A stretch of DNA of 64,000 nucleotides from Nguyenibacter vanlangensis. GTDB taxonomy: Bacteria; Pseudomonadota; Alphaproteobacteria; Acetobacterales; Acetobacteraceae. Below the pieces are notes generated by a model. That model did no database searches, was not told the origin of the DNA, and saw nothing but the letters and a program-made list of their open reading frames with translations. Both the position numbers and the translations under genes were made by a program. This document shows, piece by piece, positions 18,219 to 26,373 of this stretch (positions are counted from its first letter, which is position 1; each line of letters starts with the position of its first letter). Location: NCBI RefSeq assembly GCF_038719015.1, contig NZ_CP152276.1, positions 1,064,001-1,128,000 on the forward strand, written 5' to 3'.

Positions 18219-18239
18219 GCAGGGACCGCGGGTCCCTGC
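18219..18239. terminator. Perfect 9-bp stem hairpin after the secreted protein gene
   Basis: GCAGGGACC and GGTCCCTGC are separated by three bases, about 75 bases after the stop. The stem is GC-rich but no T-run follows, so termination is plausible rather than shown. Confidence 0.4.
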
Positions 18240-18242
18240 ACC

Positions 18243-18290
18243 CTGATTCGTTGAAATTTAAGCGGCGAAAATTTCAGCGGCCCGAATCAG
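18243..18290. repeat. AT-containing palindrome
   Basis: CTGATTCG (18243-18250) pairs with CGAATCAG (18283-18290), and inside it TGAAATTT (18252-18259) pairs with AAATTTCA (18269-18276). The two-tier design and the GATTC/AATTT motifs recall the hairpins at 16159-16277, though the outer arms differ. Confidence 0.6.
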
Positions 18291-18329
18291 CGGCCCAAGA
18301 AGCTCGGACGGGATGAGGCAATCAAAGGA

Positions 18330-18572
18330 TCAGGACAGGCGCAGCAGACTCGCAACCAGGATGTCCTCATCCACATCCGGCCAATGGATCCCCTTGCCGC
18401 GCCCGATGAACCGCCAGCGAGACCTTTGCTCCGACGACGCATCGCGCAGACGCGGGAACCATTCGAGAGGGACGGAAAGCTCACGCCCATCCGCCATCAC
18501 GACATGAAGAAGATCGCTGTCCGTCCAAACGTCCGTGGCGGTCGGATCAAACCTGGCTGCCGAAATGGGCAT
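18330..18572 (-). CDS. DUF2442 domain protein
   Basis: 80 residues from the ATG at 18572. The pattern DVWTDSDLLHVVMADGRELSV, then PLEWFPRL and GKGIHWPDVDEDI, is that of DUF2442. It overlaps the upstream DUF4160 gene by 26 bases. DUF4160/DUF2442 pairs are frequent in bacteria and are often listed as toxin-antitoxin-like, but no activity is established. A longer upstream start is open but not supported by the family pattern. Confidence 0.85.
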   Translation of the reverse strand: MPISAARFDPTATDVWTDSDLLHVVMADGRELSVPLEWFPRLRDASSEQRSRWRFIGRGKGIHWPDVDEDILVASLLRLS

Positions 18573-18789
18573 CCCATGCCTCCCTGAACATGTCCTTATG
18601 CGTGGCAACGAGCCCGCGCAGCTTGGTGAGTTCGTGTGACCTGAACCCATCATTCATTGCCAGGGCGACAGGTCCGAGCCAGTATTTCGCAACGTTTTCC
18701 CCCGCTTCGACATGGATATGCGGCGGTTCGTTGCCTTCCATGCTGTAGAAGAAGAACCGATAGCCATCAATCCGCAGGACCGTAGGCAT
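18547..18789 (-). CDS. DUF4160 domain protein
   Basis: 80 residues, full length for the family. Begins MPTVLRIDGYRFFFYSMEG and carries the invariant EPPHIHVEAGE, then AKYWLGPVAL and a C-terminal helix (HELTKLRGLVATHKD). The conserved His and Glu residues suggest metal or nucleic acid binding, but no function is proven. It is upstream partner of the DUF2442 gene with overlapping frames. Confidence 0.88.
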   Translation of the reverse strand: MPTVLRIDGYRFFFYSMEGNEPPHIHVEAGENVAKYWLGPVALAMNDGFRSHELTKLRGLVATHKDMFREAWDAHFGSQV

Positions 18790-19017
18790 TCAGGCTCGGC
18801 CTCCGTCCGACGAAATCCGCTCCGGCACCGATTCCTTTGCGGCAAGCAGGCCGCCTTCAACCAGCCACCGGATTGCTCGACTGCCATGTTTGACGCGATG
18901 GTCAAATTGGGAGTTCTCACTGCACTTCCAGGTTCCGGTCGGCAAGGAGACGATCTTTCAGACAATGAAATCAGATTAATCCAATAGATTTATATATAGC
19001 GCTTACGCCCCCCGGCG

Positions 19018-20196
19018 TCACGCATCCCGCGCCACGCCGTCCGAAGCCCGCTCCGCCGCCGGCGCCGTGTCCGCTCCCGTCGCCGTTCCAGCCAGCAGCG
19101 CCTCGACCGCCCCGGCGATCACCACCCGCTCGTCATAGCGCGCCAGCGCGCGCTGCCGCCCGGCCGCGCCCATCTGGCGGCGCAGCGCCGCGTCGCGGAC
19201 CAGCCGGTTGAGCGACCGTCCCAGCGGCGCCGCCTCGCCCGGCGGCACCAGCAGGCCGGTACGCCCGTTCACCACCTGCTCGCGCGGGCCGCGAATATCG
19301 GTCGCCACCACCGGCAGGCCGCTCAGCATGGCCTCGATCACCGACATCGGCAGGCCCTCGAAATGGCTGGGCAGGGTAAAGATGTCCGCCGCCGCCAGCA
19401 GCGCCGGCACATCCCCCCGATAGCCCACGCAAAGCAGCCGGTCGCCCAGCACCTGCCGCGCCCGCGCGAACGCCGCGTCCAGCGCCGCCCCATGGTCCGA
19501 CGCCAGGCGCTCGCCCACCACCCACAGCATGGCGCCCGGCACCTGCTCCATCGCCTCCAGCAATTCCGGATAGCCCTTGTGCCGCACCAGCCGCGACACG
19601 GCGATGATCACGACGGCATCCTCGGGCACGCCCAAGTCGGCACGGATCCGCGCCCGCGCCTCGGGATCGGGGCGGAAGCGGGCCGGATCGCGCCCGTTAC
19701 CCACGGCCTCCGCCGCCGGATGGATATGCAGCCGCCGCGCGTCCTCGGCCTCCTGCCGCGACACGGTGAAATACCGGTGGGTGATCCGCCCGGCCAGCCA
19801 TTCCAGCACCAGCGCCAGCCCGCGCCGCGCGACCGGCCCCGGCTGGTTGAACAGAAAGCCGTGGCAGGTATAGGCAATGCACGGCACGCCGCACAGCCGC
19901 GCGGCCAGCCGCGCCAGCAGGCCGCTGATCGGCATATGGGCATGGACGATGTCCGGCCGCTCGCGCCGGATCAGCCCGATCAGCGCCCCCAGCGCCCGCG
20001 CCTGCGCAACGGGCGAGAAGGACCGCGCCATCGGCACCATCTCGACGCGAAACCCCTCCCCGCGCACATCGGCCAGCAGCGGCCCATCCGCACAGACGCC
20101 CACCACCTCATGCCCCGCCGCACGCAACCCGCGCATCAGGGGCAGAAGGAAATGCCGCAACGAGAAATCGACGTTCGTGACTTCCAGAACCTTCAT
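19018..20196 (-). CDS. GT4-family glycosyltransferase
   Basis: 392 residues. A two-domain GT-B enzyme: the N-terminal acceptor domain starts MKVLEVTNVDFSLRHFLLPL and contains DIVHAHMPISG; the C-terminal donor domain has AVSRLVRHKGYPELLEAM and the E-x7-E segment FEGLPMSVIEAMLSG. It resembles transferases of capsule or exopolysaccharide synthesis. The last 25 residues are Ala/Thr-rich. It stands alone, bordered upstream by the 171-bp repeat array. Confidence 0.88.
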   Translation of the reverse strand: MKVLEVTNVDFSLRHFLLPLMRGLRAAGHEVVGVCADGPLLADVRGEGFRVEMVPMARSFSPVAQARALGALIGLIRRERPDIVHAHMPISGLLARLAARLCGVPCIAYTCHGFLFNQPGPVARRGLALVLEWLAGRITHRYFTVSRQEAEDARRLHIHPAAEAVGNGRDPARFRPDPEARARIRADLGVPEDAVVIIAVSRLVRHKGYPELLEAMEQVPGAMLWVVGERLASDHGAALDAAFARARQVLGDRLLCVGYRGDVPALLAAADIFTLPSHFEGLPMSVIEAMLSGLPVVATDIRGPREQVVNGRTGLLVPPGEAAPLGRSLNRLVRDAALRRQMGAAGRQRALARYDERVVIAGAVEALLAGTATGADTAPAAERASDGVARDA

Positions 20197-20295
20197 GCCA
20201 CGGGGTCTTCATCACCCCCGGCCCAACGGCGCGCGCCTCCAGGCCCCGAAAACGCGCACCGGACCACCGCCGGCACACAACCCCGAACAGCAAGT

Positions 20296-20965
20296 CTCAG
20301 ATCCCGCCCAGACACGCGGGCAGGCAAGCCAGAGTGCCGAGCAGCTTCACGGAAGGCGCATGTTTCCGGGAGCCGAGCGGCCCTGCCGGCCGTGGGCACC
20401 GAAGCGCAGGATACGCGTGCAGGACGATGCGCCGCCGGTTCGCAACCTCGGCTGGAGCCTCTCAGATCCTGTCCGGAAATGTGGGCTGGTGAGCGAGAGT
20501 GCCGCAGAGCGGCACGGAAGGCGTGCGTTTCCAAGCATCGGAGCGGAGCGGTCCCGCCGGCCGTGGGCACCGAAGCGCAGGATACGCGTGCAGGACGATG
20601 CGCCGCCAGTTCGCAACCTCGGCTGGAATCTCTCAGATCCTGTCCGAAAATGTGGGCTGGTGAGCGAGAGTGCCGCAGAGCGGCACGGCCGGCGTGCGTT
20701 TCCGAGCATCGGAGCGGAGCGGCCCTGCCGGCCGTGAGCACCGAAGCGCAGGATACGCGTGCAGGGCGATGCGTCGCCAGTTCGTAACCTCGGCTGGAAC
20801 CTCTCAGATCCTGTCCGGAAATGTGGGCTGGTGAGCGAGAGTGCCGCAGAGCGGCACGGCCGGCGTGCGTTTCCGAGCATCGGAGCGGAGCGGCCTTGGG
20901 GCCGTGAGCACCGAAGCGCAGGAAACGCGCGTCGGATCGCCGCCAGCCCGCATTTCCGGACAGGA
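20296..20965. repeat. Tandem array of four 171-bp repeats
   Basis: Units begin CTCAGATCCTGTCCG at 20461, 20632 and 20803, exactly 171 bases apart, with a diverged first unit from 20296 (165 bases) and a truncated last one. The two central units differ at only a handful of positions. Because 171 is 57 codons, frames stay open through the whole array on both strands, giving apparent proteins with a 57-residue period. The reversed copy at 15462-15634 shows the family is dispersed. The rest of the 20197-20967 interval holds no gene. Confidence 0.85.
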
Positions 20966-20967
20966 TC

Positions 20968-22827
20968 TCAGGCATCGGCCCGCCCTAGCGCCCATCGCAC
21001 GACCTGGCGGGTCCGCTCGCCGGATGCCGGCGCAGGGGGCAGCGCGGTCCGCGCGCCCTGCGTCGCCAGCCCCGCATCCCCGGACGCACCGCCCGCCGCC
21101 GCCGAGGCGGGGGCGGCATCCTTGCCTGCCCCGTCACCCATGGCGCCTCCGGGGGCACCTTCGGGCCCCGCGCCACCTTGCACGGCAGCACCCTGCCCGG
21201 CATCTCCCCGCCCGGCATCCGCCCGCCCGCTCTCTCCCGACACGCCGTCCTCGGCCGCACCGTCGCCGGGCCGAACCCGGACGACGATCTGCCGCGTCCA
21301 CTCGGGCGTCCCCTCGGGGCAGTAGACGCTCTCCTCCACCCCCACCTCGCCGCCATCGGCGCGAAACCGCCAGGGCTGGCCGCCCACGTCCAGCACGACC
21401 ATCTGGCCGTCCGCGTCCCATTCCACGCCGACCTGCGGATGCAGGTGGAAACGCAGCACGAAGGATTGCAGCCGCTCGCCCTCGACGATCTCCTCGCCGC
21501 GCAGGTCGGCGCCGCCATCGCCCAGATACAGCCGCCGCCGCCAGGACGCGCCGAAGGGCGCATGGTACCCGTCATGCGACAGGTCCAGCCAGTGGGCGCC
21601 GTCCTGGGCCATCTGCTCGGCCGTCACATGGGCCGGTCGGCGCCGGATGCCGCTCGGGCTGTCCGCAGTGCCCGGCCCGATGTCCGACGACGAACTCTCC
21701 TCCAGCACCAGCAGCGAATGCGCGGCGCTCTCGCGCAGCGCGCGGCGCCATTCGGGCGTCTCGCCCGTCCCGCAATTCACGATCACCCGCTGCCGCGCCA
21801 CCGAGAATTCGAAGGACAGCGTGCCGGCATGCGCCTCGCCGTCGAATCCCGGCGCCGGCGGCAACCCCGCATCGACCAGCAGCAGCGACCGCCCGACCTG
21901 CAGGCGGATGAACCCGCCATCCGGCATCGCGCCGGCCACCACCCGGGTCCGCGTCGATTGCGACAGCACCATCTCGATCATCGCCACGCTGCCGGCATGG
22001 CTGCCGTTGAACAGCGCCAGCCTGCCGTCGCCATGACGCAACGCCCGCAGCACAGGGCTCATCCGGTCCAGCGCCAGGGCCAGCGAATCGGGCACGCCGA
22101 TCTGCGCTGCCTGCAGCATCGCGCGCATTTCCGCCAGTTCGCGCAGCGCCAGAAGCTGGATCTCCGGGCTGCGCTGCACATGGCAGCCGTCCTGCGCCAC
22201 CTGCCGCGACAATTCGCCGTCGATATAGCGCAGGAAACGCGCCAGGAAGCCGCTATGCTCCGGCATCGCGATCGCCGCCGCCAGCAGCCCCTTGAAGGCG
22301 GCCAGCGCGCGCCAGTCATGGCTCTCGGGCGGCACCAGAGCGGCCAGGGTCCGCCCCTCGGCCAGCAGCCGCTGCATCAGGCGCTGGCGGAAGGCGTCGT
22401 CGGCCGACGCGGCGAAGAAATCGTAATGGCCCAGCCACGACGCCAGCCGCGTGCCCGTCACCGCGCAATCACGCACCATCGGGTCGGTCGGCGGATGCGC
22501 CAGCCAGTCATTGACCAGCGTGCGGGCCTGCAGGCGCGCCGCATCGGTCCCGACCGCGCGCAGGTCGCGCAGCCAGGCAAACCCGTGCAGATAGCTGCGG
22601 AAGCGCTCGGGATAGGACCCGTCCTCCCACCGTCCGGGGCCGATCCGCCGCGTGACCCCGGCAAAGGACAGCATCCCCTTGACCAGTTGGCTGCCCGCCA
22701 GCGGATCGCCCGGCCACAGATCGCGGACGGCATGAACCGGCGCCGGGGGAACCCGTCCCAGCCCGGCGAGGGAAGGCAGGCGCGCCAGCGATAGACGCGC
22801 GTCCTGGCTCCAGCGACGCAGGACCAT
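20968..22827 (-). CDS. Heparinase II/III family protein
   Basis: 619 residues. An alpha/alpha-toroid domain (about residues 30-300, with GHYDFF, DGCHVQRSPEIQLLAL) is followed by a beta-sandwich (LFNGSHAG, SFEFSVARQRVIVNCG, HDGYHAPFG) as in polysaccharide lyase families 12 and 21. No signal peptide is seen. Residues ~525-600 are a low-complexity Gly/Ala/Asp tail unlike the rest. Gene order rsmB-rpe-heparinase is common in alphaproteobacteria, where the role of this protein is not established. Confidence 0.85.
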   Translation of the reverse strand: MVLRRWSQDARLSLARLPSLAGLGRVPPAPVHAVRDLWPGDPLAGSQLVKGMLSFAGVTRRIGPGRWEDGSYPERFRSYLHGFAWLRDLRAVGTDAARLQARTLVNDWLAHPPTDPMVRDCAVTGTRLASWLGHYDFFAASADDAFRQRLMQRLLAEGRTLAALVPPESHDWRALAAFKGLLAAAIAMPEHSGFLARFLRYIDGELSRQVAQDGCHVQRSPEIQLLALRELAEMRAMLQAAQIGVPDSLALALDRMSPVLRALRHGDGRLALFNGSHAGSVAMIEMVLSQSTRTRVVAGAMPDGGFIRLQVGRSLLLVDAGLPPAPGFDGEAHAGTLSFEFSVARQRVIVNCGTGETPEWRRALRESAAHSLLVLEESSSSDIGPGTADSPSGIRRRPAHVTAEQMAQDGAHWLDLSHDGYHAPFGASWRRRLYLGDGGADLRGEEIVEGERLQSFVLRFHLHPQVGVEWDADGQMVVLDVGGQPWRFRADGGEVGVEESVYCPEGTPEWTRQIVVRVRPGDGAAEDGVSGESGRADAGRGDAGQGAAVQGGAGPEGAPGGAMGDGAGKDAAPASAAAGGASGDAGLATQGARTALPPAPASGERTRQVVRWALGRADA

Positions 22828-22957
22828 CAGGCCCCTTTCATCCCGCGATGTCCGGCCGCACCCATCGCGGCCGGCCGTCCGTCATCATTCATCCGGCGAT
22901 CTTCACATCCGGCATTCTTCATCCGGCACCCGTCTCATCCGGCACCCGTCAGGGCAC

Positions 22958-23635
22958 TCATTCGGCGCGGCGGCCCGCCGCGCGCAGGGCCGCGATCGCC
23001 CGCCCGTAATCCGGCTGGCCATAGACCGACGTCCCGGCCACCAGCATGTCCGCGCCCGCCGCGGTCGCCAGCGCGGCGGTCTCGACATCCACCCCCCCGT
23101 CAACGCCGATCCGGATATCCCGCCCCGTTTCGTCCGCCATCCGGCGCAGGGTGCGGATCTTGGGCAACTGGCTGGCCAGGAATTTCTGGCCGCCGAATCC
23201 GGGGTTGACCGTCATGACCAGGATGACGTCCACCAGGTCCAGCACCTCGGCCACCGCCTCGGGCGGCGTGGCCGGGCACAGCGCGATGCCGGGCTTCACC
23301 CCCAGCGCACGGATCTGCTGCAAGGTCCGGTGAGTATGCGGCCCGGCCTCGATATGGACATGGATATGGTCCGCCCCCGCCTTGGCGAACATCTCCAGAT
23401 ACGGATCGACCGGCGCCATCATCAGGTGCACGTCGAACACCAGGCTGGTCTGCGGGCGCAGCGCCTGGACCAGTTGCGCGCCGAAGGACAGGTTCGGCAC
23501 GAAATGGCCGTCCATCACGTCCAGATGCAGCCAGTCCGCCCCGCCTCGTTCGACGGCGATGACCTCCTCGGCCATGCGGGAAAAATCAGCCGACAGGACG
23601 CTGGGCGCGACCAGGGGGGGGAATTGAGCAGCCAT
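22958..23635 (-). CDS. rpe: Ribulose-phosphate 3-epimerase
   Basis: 225 residues from the ATG at 23635; an upstream in-frame ATG would add 24 unrelated residues. It interconverts ribulose 5-phosphate and xylulose 5-phosphate in the pentose phosphate pathway, central to sugar metabolism in acetic acid bacteria. Signatures: APSVLSADF, HLDVMDGHFVPNLSFG, HVHIEAGPHTH, VMTVNPGFGGQKF and GVDGGVD, which include the two metal-binding His/Asp pairs. The TIM-barrel length is normal. Confidence 0.95.
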   Translation of the reverse strand: MAAQFPPLVAPSVLSADFSRMAEEVIAVERGGADWLHLDVMDGHFVPNLSFGAQLVQALRPQTSLVFDVHLMMAPVDPYLEMFAKAGADHIHVHIEAGPHTHRTLQQIRALGVKPGIALCPATPPEAVAEVLDLVDVILVMTVNPGFGGQKFLASQLPKIRTLRRMADETGRDIRIGVDGGVDVETAALATAAGADMLVAGTSVYGQPDYGRAIAALRAAGRRAE

Positions 23636-23791
23636 GGCGCAATGTAACAGGAAATCACCGGGCGCGCGCAAGCCGTCGCATGCGTCCGCGCCCCCTTCGC
23701 GGATCACGATCCGTCACGGACCACGACCGCCCCGCCCATGGCCGCCCAGGCCGGCACGGCTCGGCCCGCGTCTGCGGTCTCGCCGCGCGGC

Positions 23792-25216
23792 CTAAGCCCG
23801 GCGGAACCGCGCGGCGAAGAACCCGTCCATACCGCCCTGCTCCGCCCACATCCCCGGATGGGTGCGCAGCCAGCCCTCCGGCGTCAGCGCCTCGGGCAGG
23901 AAGGCCAGCTCCTCCGGGGTAAACGGATCGGGCCGCAATCCCATCGCCTCGGCCGCCCGCGCGCGCTGCGGCCCTTCCTCGGGCTGCAGCGAACAGACGG
24001 CATAGACCAGCCGCCCGCCCGGACGCAGCATGTCGCGCGCCGCCGCCAGCAGCCGGTCCTGCCCCTCGGTCAGAGCGGCCAGGTCGCGCGGCCGCTTGAT
24101 CCACAGCACGTCGGGGTGGCGCCGCGCCGTCCCGGTGGCCGAACAGGGCGCGTCCAGCAACACGGCGTCCAGCGGCGATTCGGGCCGCCAGGCCGCCGCG
24201 TCCCCCAGCACGGTCGCGACCCGCCCCATTTCTCCTGCTCCCTGCTCTCCTACCCCCTGCCCGGCCAGCCCCAGCCGCTCCAGGTTCTCGCGCAGCCGCG
24301 CCATCCGCCCCGGTTCGCGCTCGATCGCCGTCACCGCCGCGCCGGCCAGCGCCAGTTGCGCGGTCTTGCCGCCCGGCGCCGCGCACAGATCGGCGATTCG
24401 CTCCCCCGGCCGCGCCGCCAGCAGCCGCGCGGGCAGCGCCGCCGCCGCGTCCTGTACCCAGAACGCCCCCTCGGCATAGCCGGGCAATTCGGCCACCCGC
24501 GTGCCGGCCGGCAGCCGCACGGTCCCACCGGGCAGCCCGACTCCGCCGGGCGGGGGTTCGGCGCCCGGCCGCAGGGTCAGGTCCAGCGGCGCCTCGCGCC
24601 CCAGCGCCTCGGCCACCGGGCGGGCCAGGTCGCCCCAAGCGCTCCACAGCCAGGGCGGCACGTCCAGCCGCGCCTGGTCCAGCCCGTCCAGGGCGGCCGG
24701 GCCGGCCTGCGACACCCGGCGCAGCACGGCATTGACCAGCCCGGCGAACGGCGCCAGCCCGCGCCGCCGCGCCAGCGACACCGACGTGCCCACCGCGGCA
24801 TGGGCCGGCGTGTCCAGGAACAGGATCTGCGCCACCCCGATCAGCAGCACCACCCGCACCGGCAGGGGCGGCTCCTTCTTCAGGAAGGGCTCCAGCACCA
24901 TGCCGGCCGTGCCCATGCGGCGCAGCACCGTCGCGGCCAGCCGGTGCGCGGCGGCGCGGTCGCGCGCATCCGCCCCCCGCGCCGCCGGCGACTGCTCCAG
25001 GCCGGTCTCCAGCATGCGCCGGTGCTCCAGCACCCCCAGGACGATGTCGAAGGCGATGTCCCGCGTGGGATCGGCTCCAGCCCCAGCGCCAGTCCCAGTT
25101 CCGGCACCAGCTCCGGACCCGGCACGGGCGCCCCGCCCTGCCCGCGCCCCCGCGTCCGCCCCGGCCGCTGCCCCTGCCACCGCCTTGCCGTTCCCGCGCG
25201 CTGCACCCTGCTTCAT
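23792..25216 (-). CDS. rsmB: 16S rRNA m5C methyltransferase RsmB
   Basis: 474 residues from the ATG at 25216; the frame stays open far upstream but homology and a GGA-rich binding site point here. An N-terminal NusB-like RNA-binding domain follows a low-complexity Gly/Ala leader of ~45 residues. The SAM-binding motif CAAPGGKTAQLAL, the catalytic-cysteine motif DAPCSATGTARRHPD and VCSLQPEEG are intact. It methylates C967-equivalent in 16S rRNA. The Gly/Ala leader is unusual and built from alternating GA/RA codons. Confidence 0.92.
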   Translation of the reverse strand: MKQGAARGNGKAVAGAAAGADAGARAGRGARAGSGAGAGTGTGAGAGADPTRDIAFDIVLGVLEHRRMLETGLEQSPAARGADARDRAAAHRLAATVLRRMGTAGMVLEPFLKKEPPLPVRVVLLIGVAQILFLDTPAHAAVGTSVSLARRRGLAPFAGLVNAVLRRVSQAGPAALDGLDQARLDVPPWLWSAWGDLARPVAEALGREAPLDLTLRPGAEPPPGGVGLPGGTVRLPAGTRVAELPGYAEGAFWVQDAAAALPARLLAARPGERIADLCAAPGGKTAQLALAGAAVTAIEREPGRMARLRENLERLGLAGQGVGEQGAGEMGRVATVLGDAAAWRPESPLDAVLLDAPCSATGTARRHPDVLWIKRPRDLAALTEGQDRLLAAARDMLRPGGRLVYAVCSLQPEEGPQRARAAEAMGLRPDPFTPEELAFLPEALTPEGWLRTHPGMWAEQGGMDGFFAARFRRA

Positions 25217-25417
25217 GATCCGTCCGGCCTGCCTGTCCCTGGTCCATCCCGCGACGCGCGGACCCGGCCGGCGCCATTCGCCGGTGCTGATCGCACGCCC
25301 GCCGCCGCGCCGCCAGCCCCCGCGCGGCATCCCCCGGGGCATGGCGGCGCATGGCCGGCCACGAATCCCGCCCCCGCACCCTTGACCGGCGGCCGCCCCG
25401 GCCCAACCGTAGCACCC

Positions 25418-26278
25418 ATGACGCCATCGCCCCCTTCCGCCCCGCCGCCGCCCGCAGCCGATACCGGCAGCGGCATCCCCATCGATGCCGGCGCCATTGC
25501 GTCCAACCTGGCCGAAATCCGGGCGCGGATCGTCCGGGCCGCCCTCGGGGCCGGGCGCGATCCCGCCGCCGTCACCCTTGTCGCGGTCTCGAAATTCCAT
25601 CCGCAGGCCGCCGTCCTGGCCGCCCTGCACGCGGGACAGATGGCGTTCGGCGAGAACCGCGTGCAGGAAGCCGCGGCGAAATTCCCGCCCCTGCGCGCCG
25701 GCTGGCCCGCCATGCGGCTCCACCTCATCGGCGGGCTGCAGACCAACAAGGCGCCGGATGCCGTGCGGATCGCCGACATGATCGAAAGCCTCGACCGGCC
25801 GGCCCTGGCCGACGCGCTGGCCCGCGCGGCCGACCGCGCCGGCCGGCTGCCCGACCTGCTGGTCCAGGTCAATACAGGGGACGAGGCCCAGAAATCCGGC
25901 GTGCCCCGCGCCCGGGCCGACCAGTTCATCGCCGATTGCCGCCGCCGGTTCGGCGACGCGGTGCGCGGCCTGATGTGCATCCCGCCCGCCGGCCACGACC
26001 CGGCCCCGCATTTCGCCTATCTCGCGGCGCTGGCGCGGGCCCACGGCCTCGCAACCCTGTCGATGGGCATGTCGGCGGATTTCGAGGCCGCGATCCGGGC
26101 CGGCGCCACGCATGTCCGGGTGGGCAGCGCGATCTTCGGCGCACGGCCGCCCGCGCCCGTCGCGCCAAATGGCGCGCCTGCTGACATGACCACGCCGAAC
26201 GGCGCGCTCGTCGACATAACCGCGCCGAACGGCGCGCCCGCCGGCATGACCTCCCAGCTTGCCGCCCCCCAAGCATGA
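25418..26278 (+). CDS. YggS/PLPBP family pyridoxal-phosphate homeostasis protein
   Basis: 286 residues from the ATG at 25418. The PLP lysine lies in LVAVSKFHP, followed by FGENRVQEA, HLIGGLQTNKA, LVQVNTGDEAQKSG, LSMGMSADFEAAI and THVRVGSAIFG, all typical of the single-domain TIM-barrel PLP carriers that buffer free PLP. After the normal end (about residue 247) come three ~10-residue repeats of the form APNGAPADMT, an unusual tail. Function by homology: vitamin B6 and amino-acid homeostasis. Confidence 0.93.
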   Translation: MTPSPPSAPPPPAADTGSGIPIDAGAIASNLAEIRARIVRAALGAGRDPAAVTLVAVSKFHPQAAVLAALHAGQMAFGENRVQEAAAKFPPLRAGWPAMRLHLIGGLQTNKAPDAVRIADMIESLDRPALADALARAADRAGRLPDLLVQVNTGDEAQKSGVPRARADQFIADCRRRFGDAVRGLMCIPPAGHDPAPHFAYLAALARAHGLATLSMGMSADFEAAIRAGATHVRVGSAIFGARPPAPVAPNGAPADMTTPNGALVDITAPNGAPAGMTSQLAAPQA

Positions 26279-26373
26279 CGCTATGCGATGAGCAGGCCCC
26301 ACGATGCACCGCCCTTCATATCCGGCCCTGACCGCCCTCCAGACCGCCTTTCTTATCGCGGAGACGTCTCGAC

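Noticed and set aside
20296..20965. CRISPR array
   Set aside because: The units are 171 bp without unique spacers of regular length and there are no cas genes nearby.
20193..20975. 260-codon and 177-codon frames with a 57-residue period, plus frames on the other strand
   Set aside because: All frames stay open because the repeat length is a multiple of three in GC-rich DNA; no start signal or protein family is seen.
23738..26278. 846-codon plus-strand frame over rsmB and yggS
   Set aside because: Only its last ~286 codons are real (the YggS protein); the rest is antisense to rsmB.
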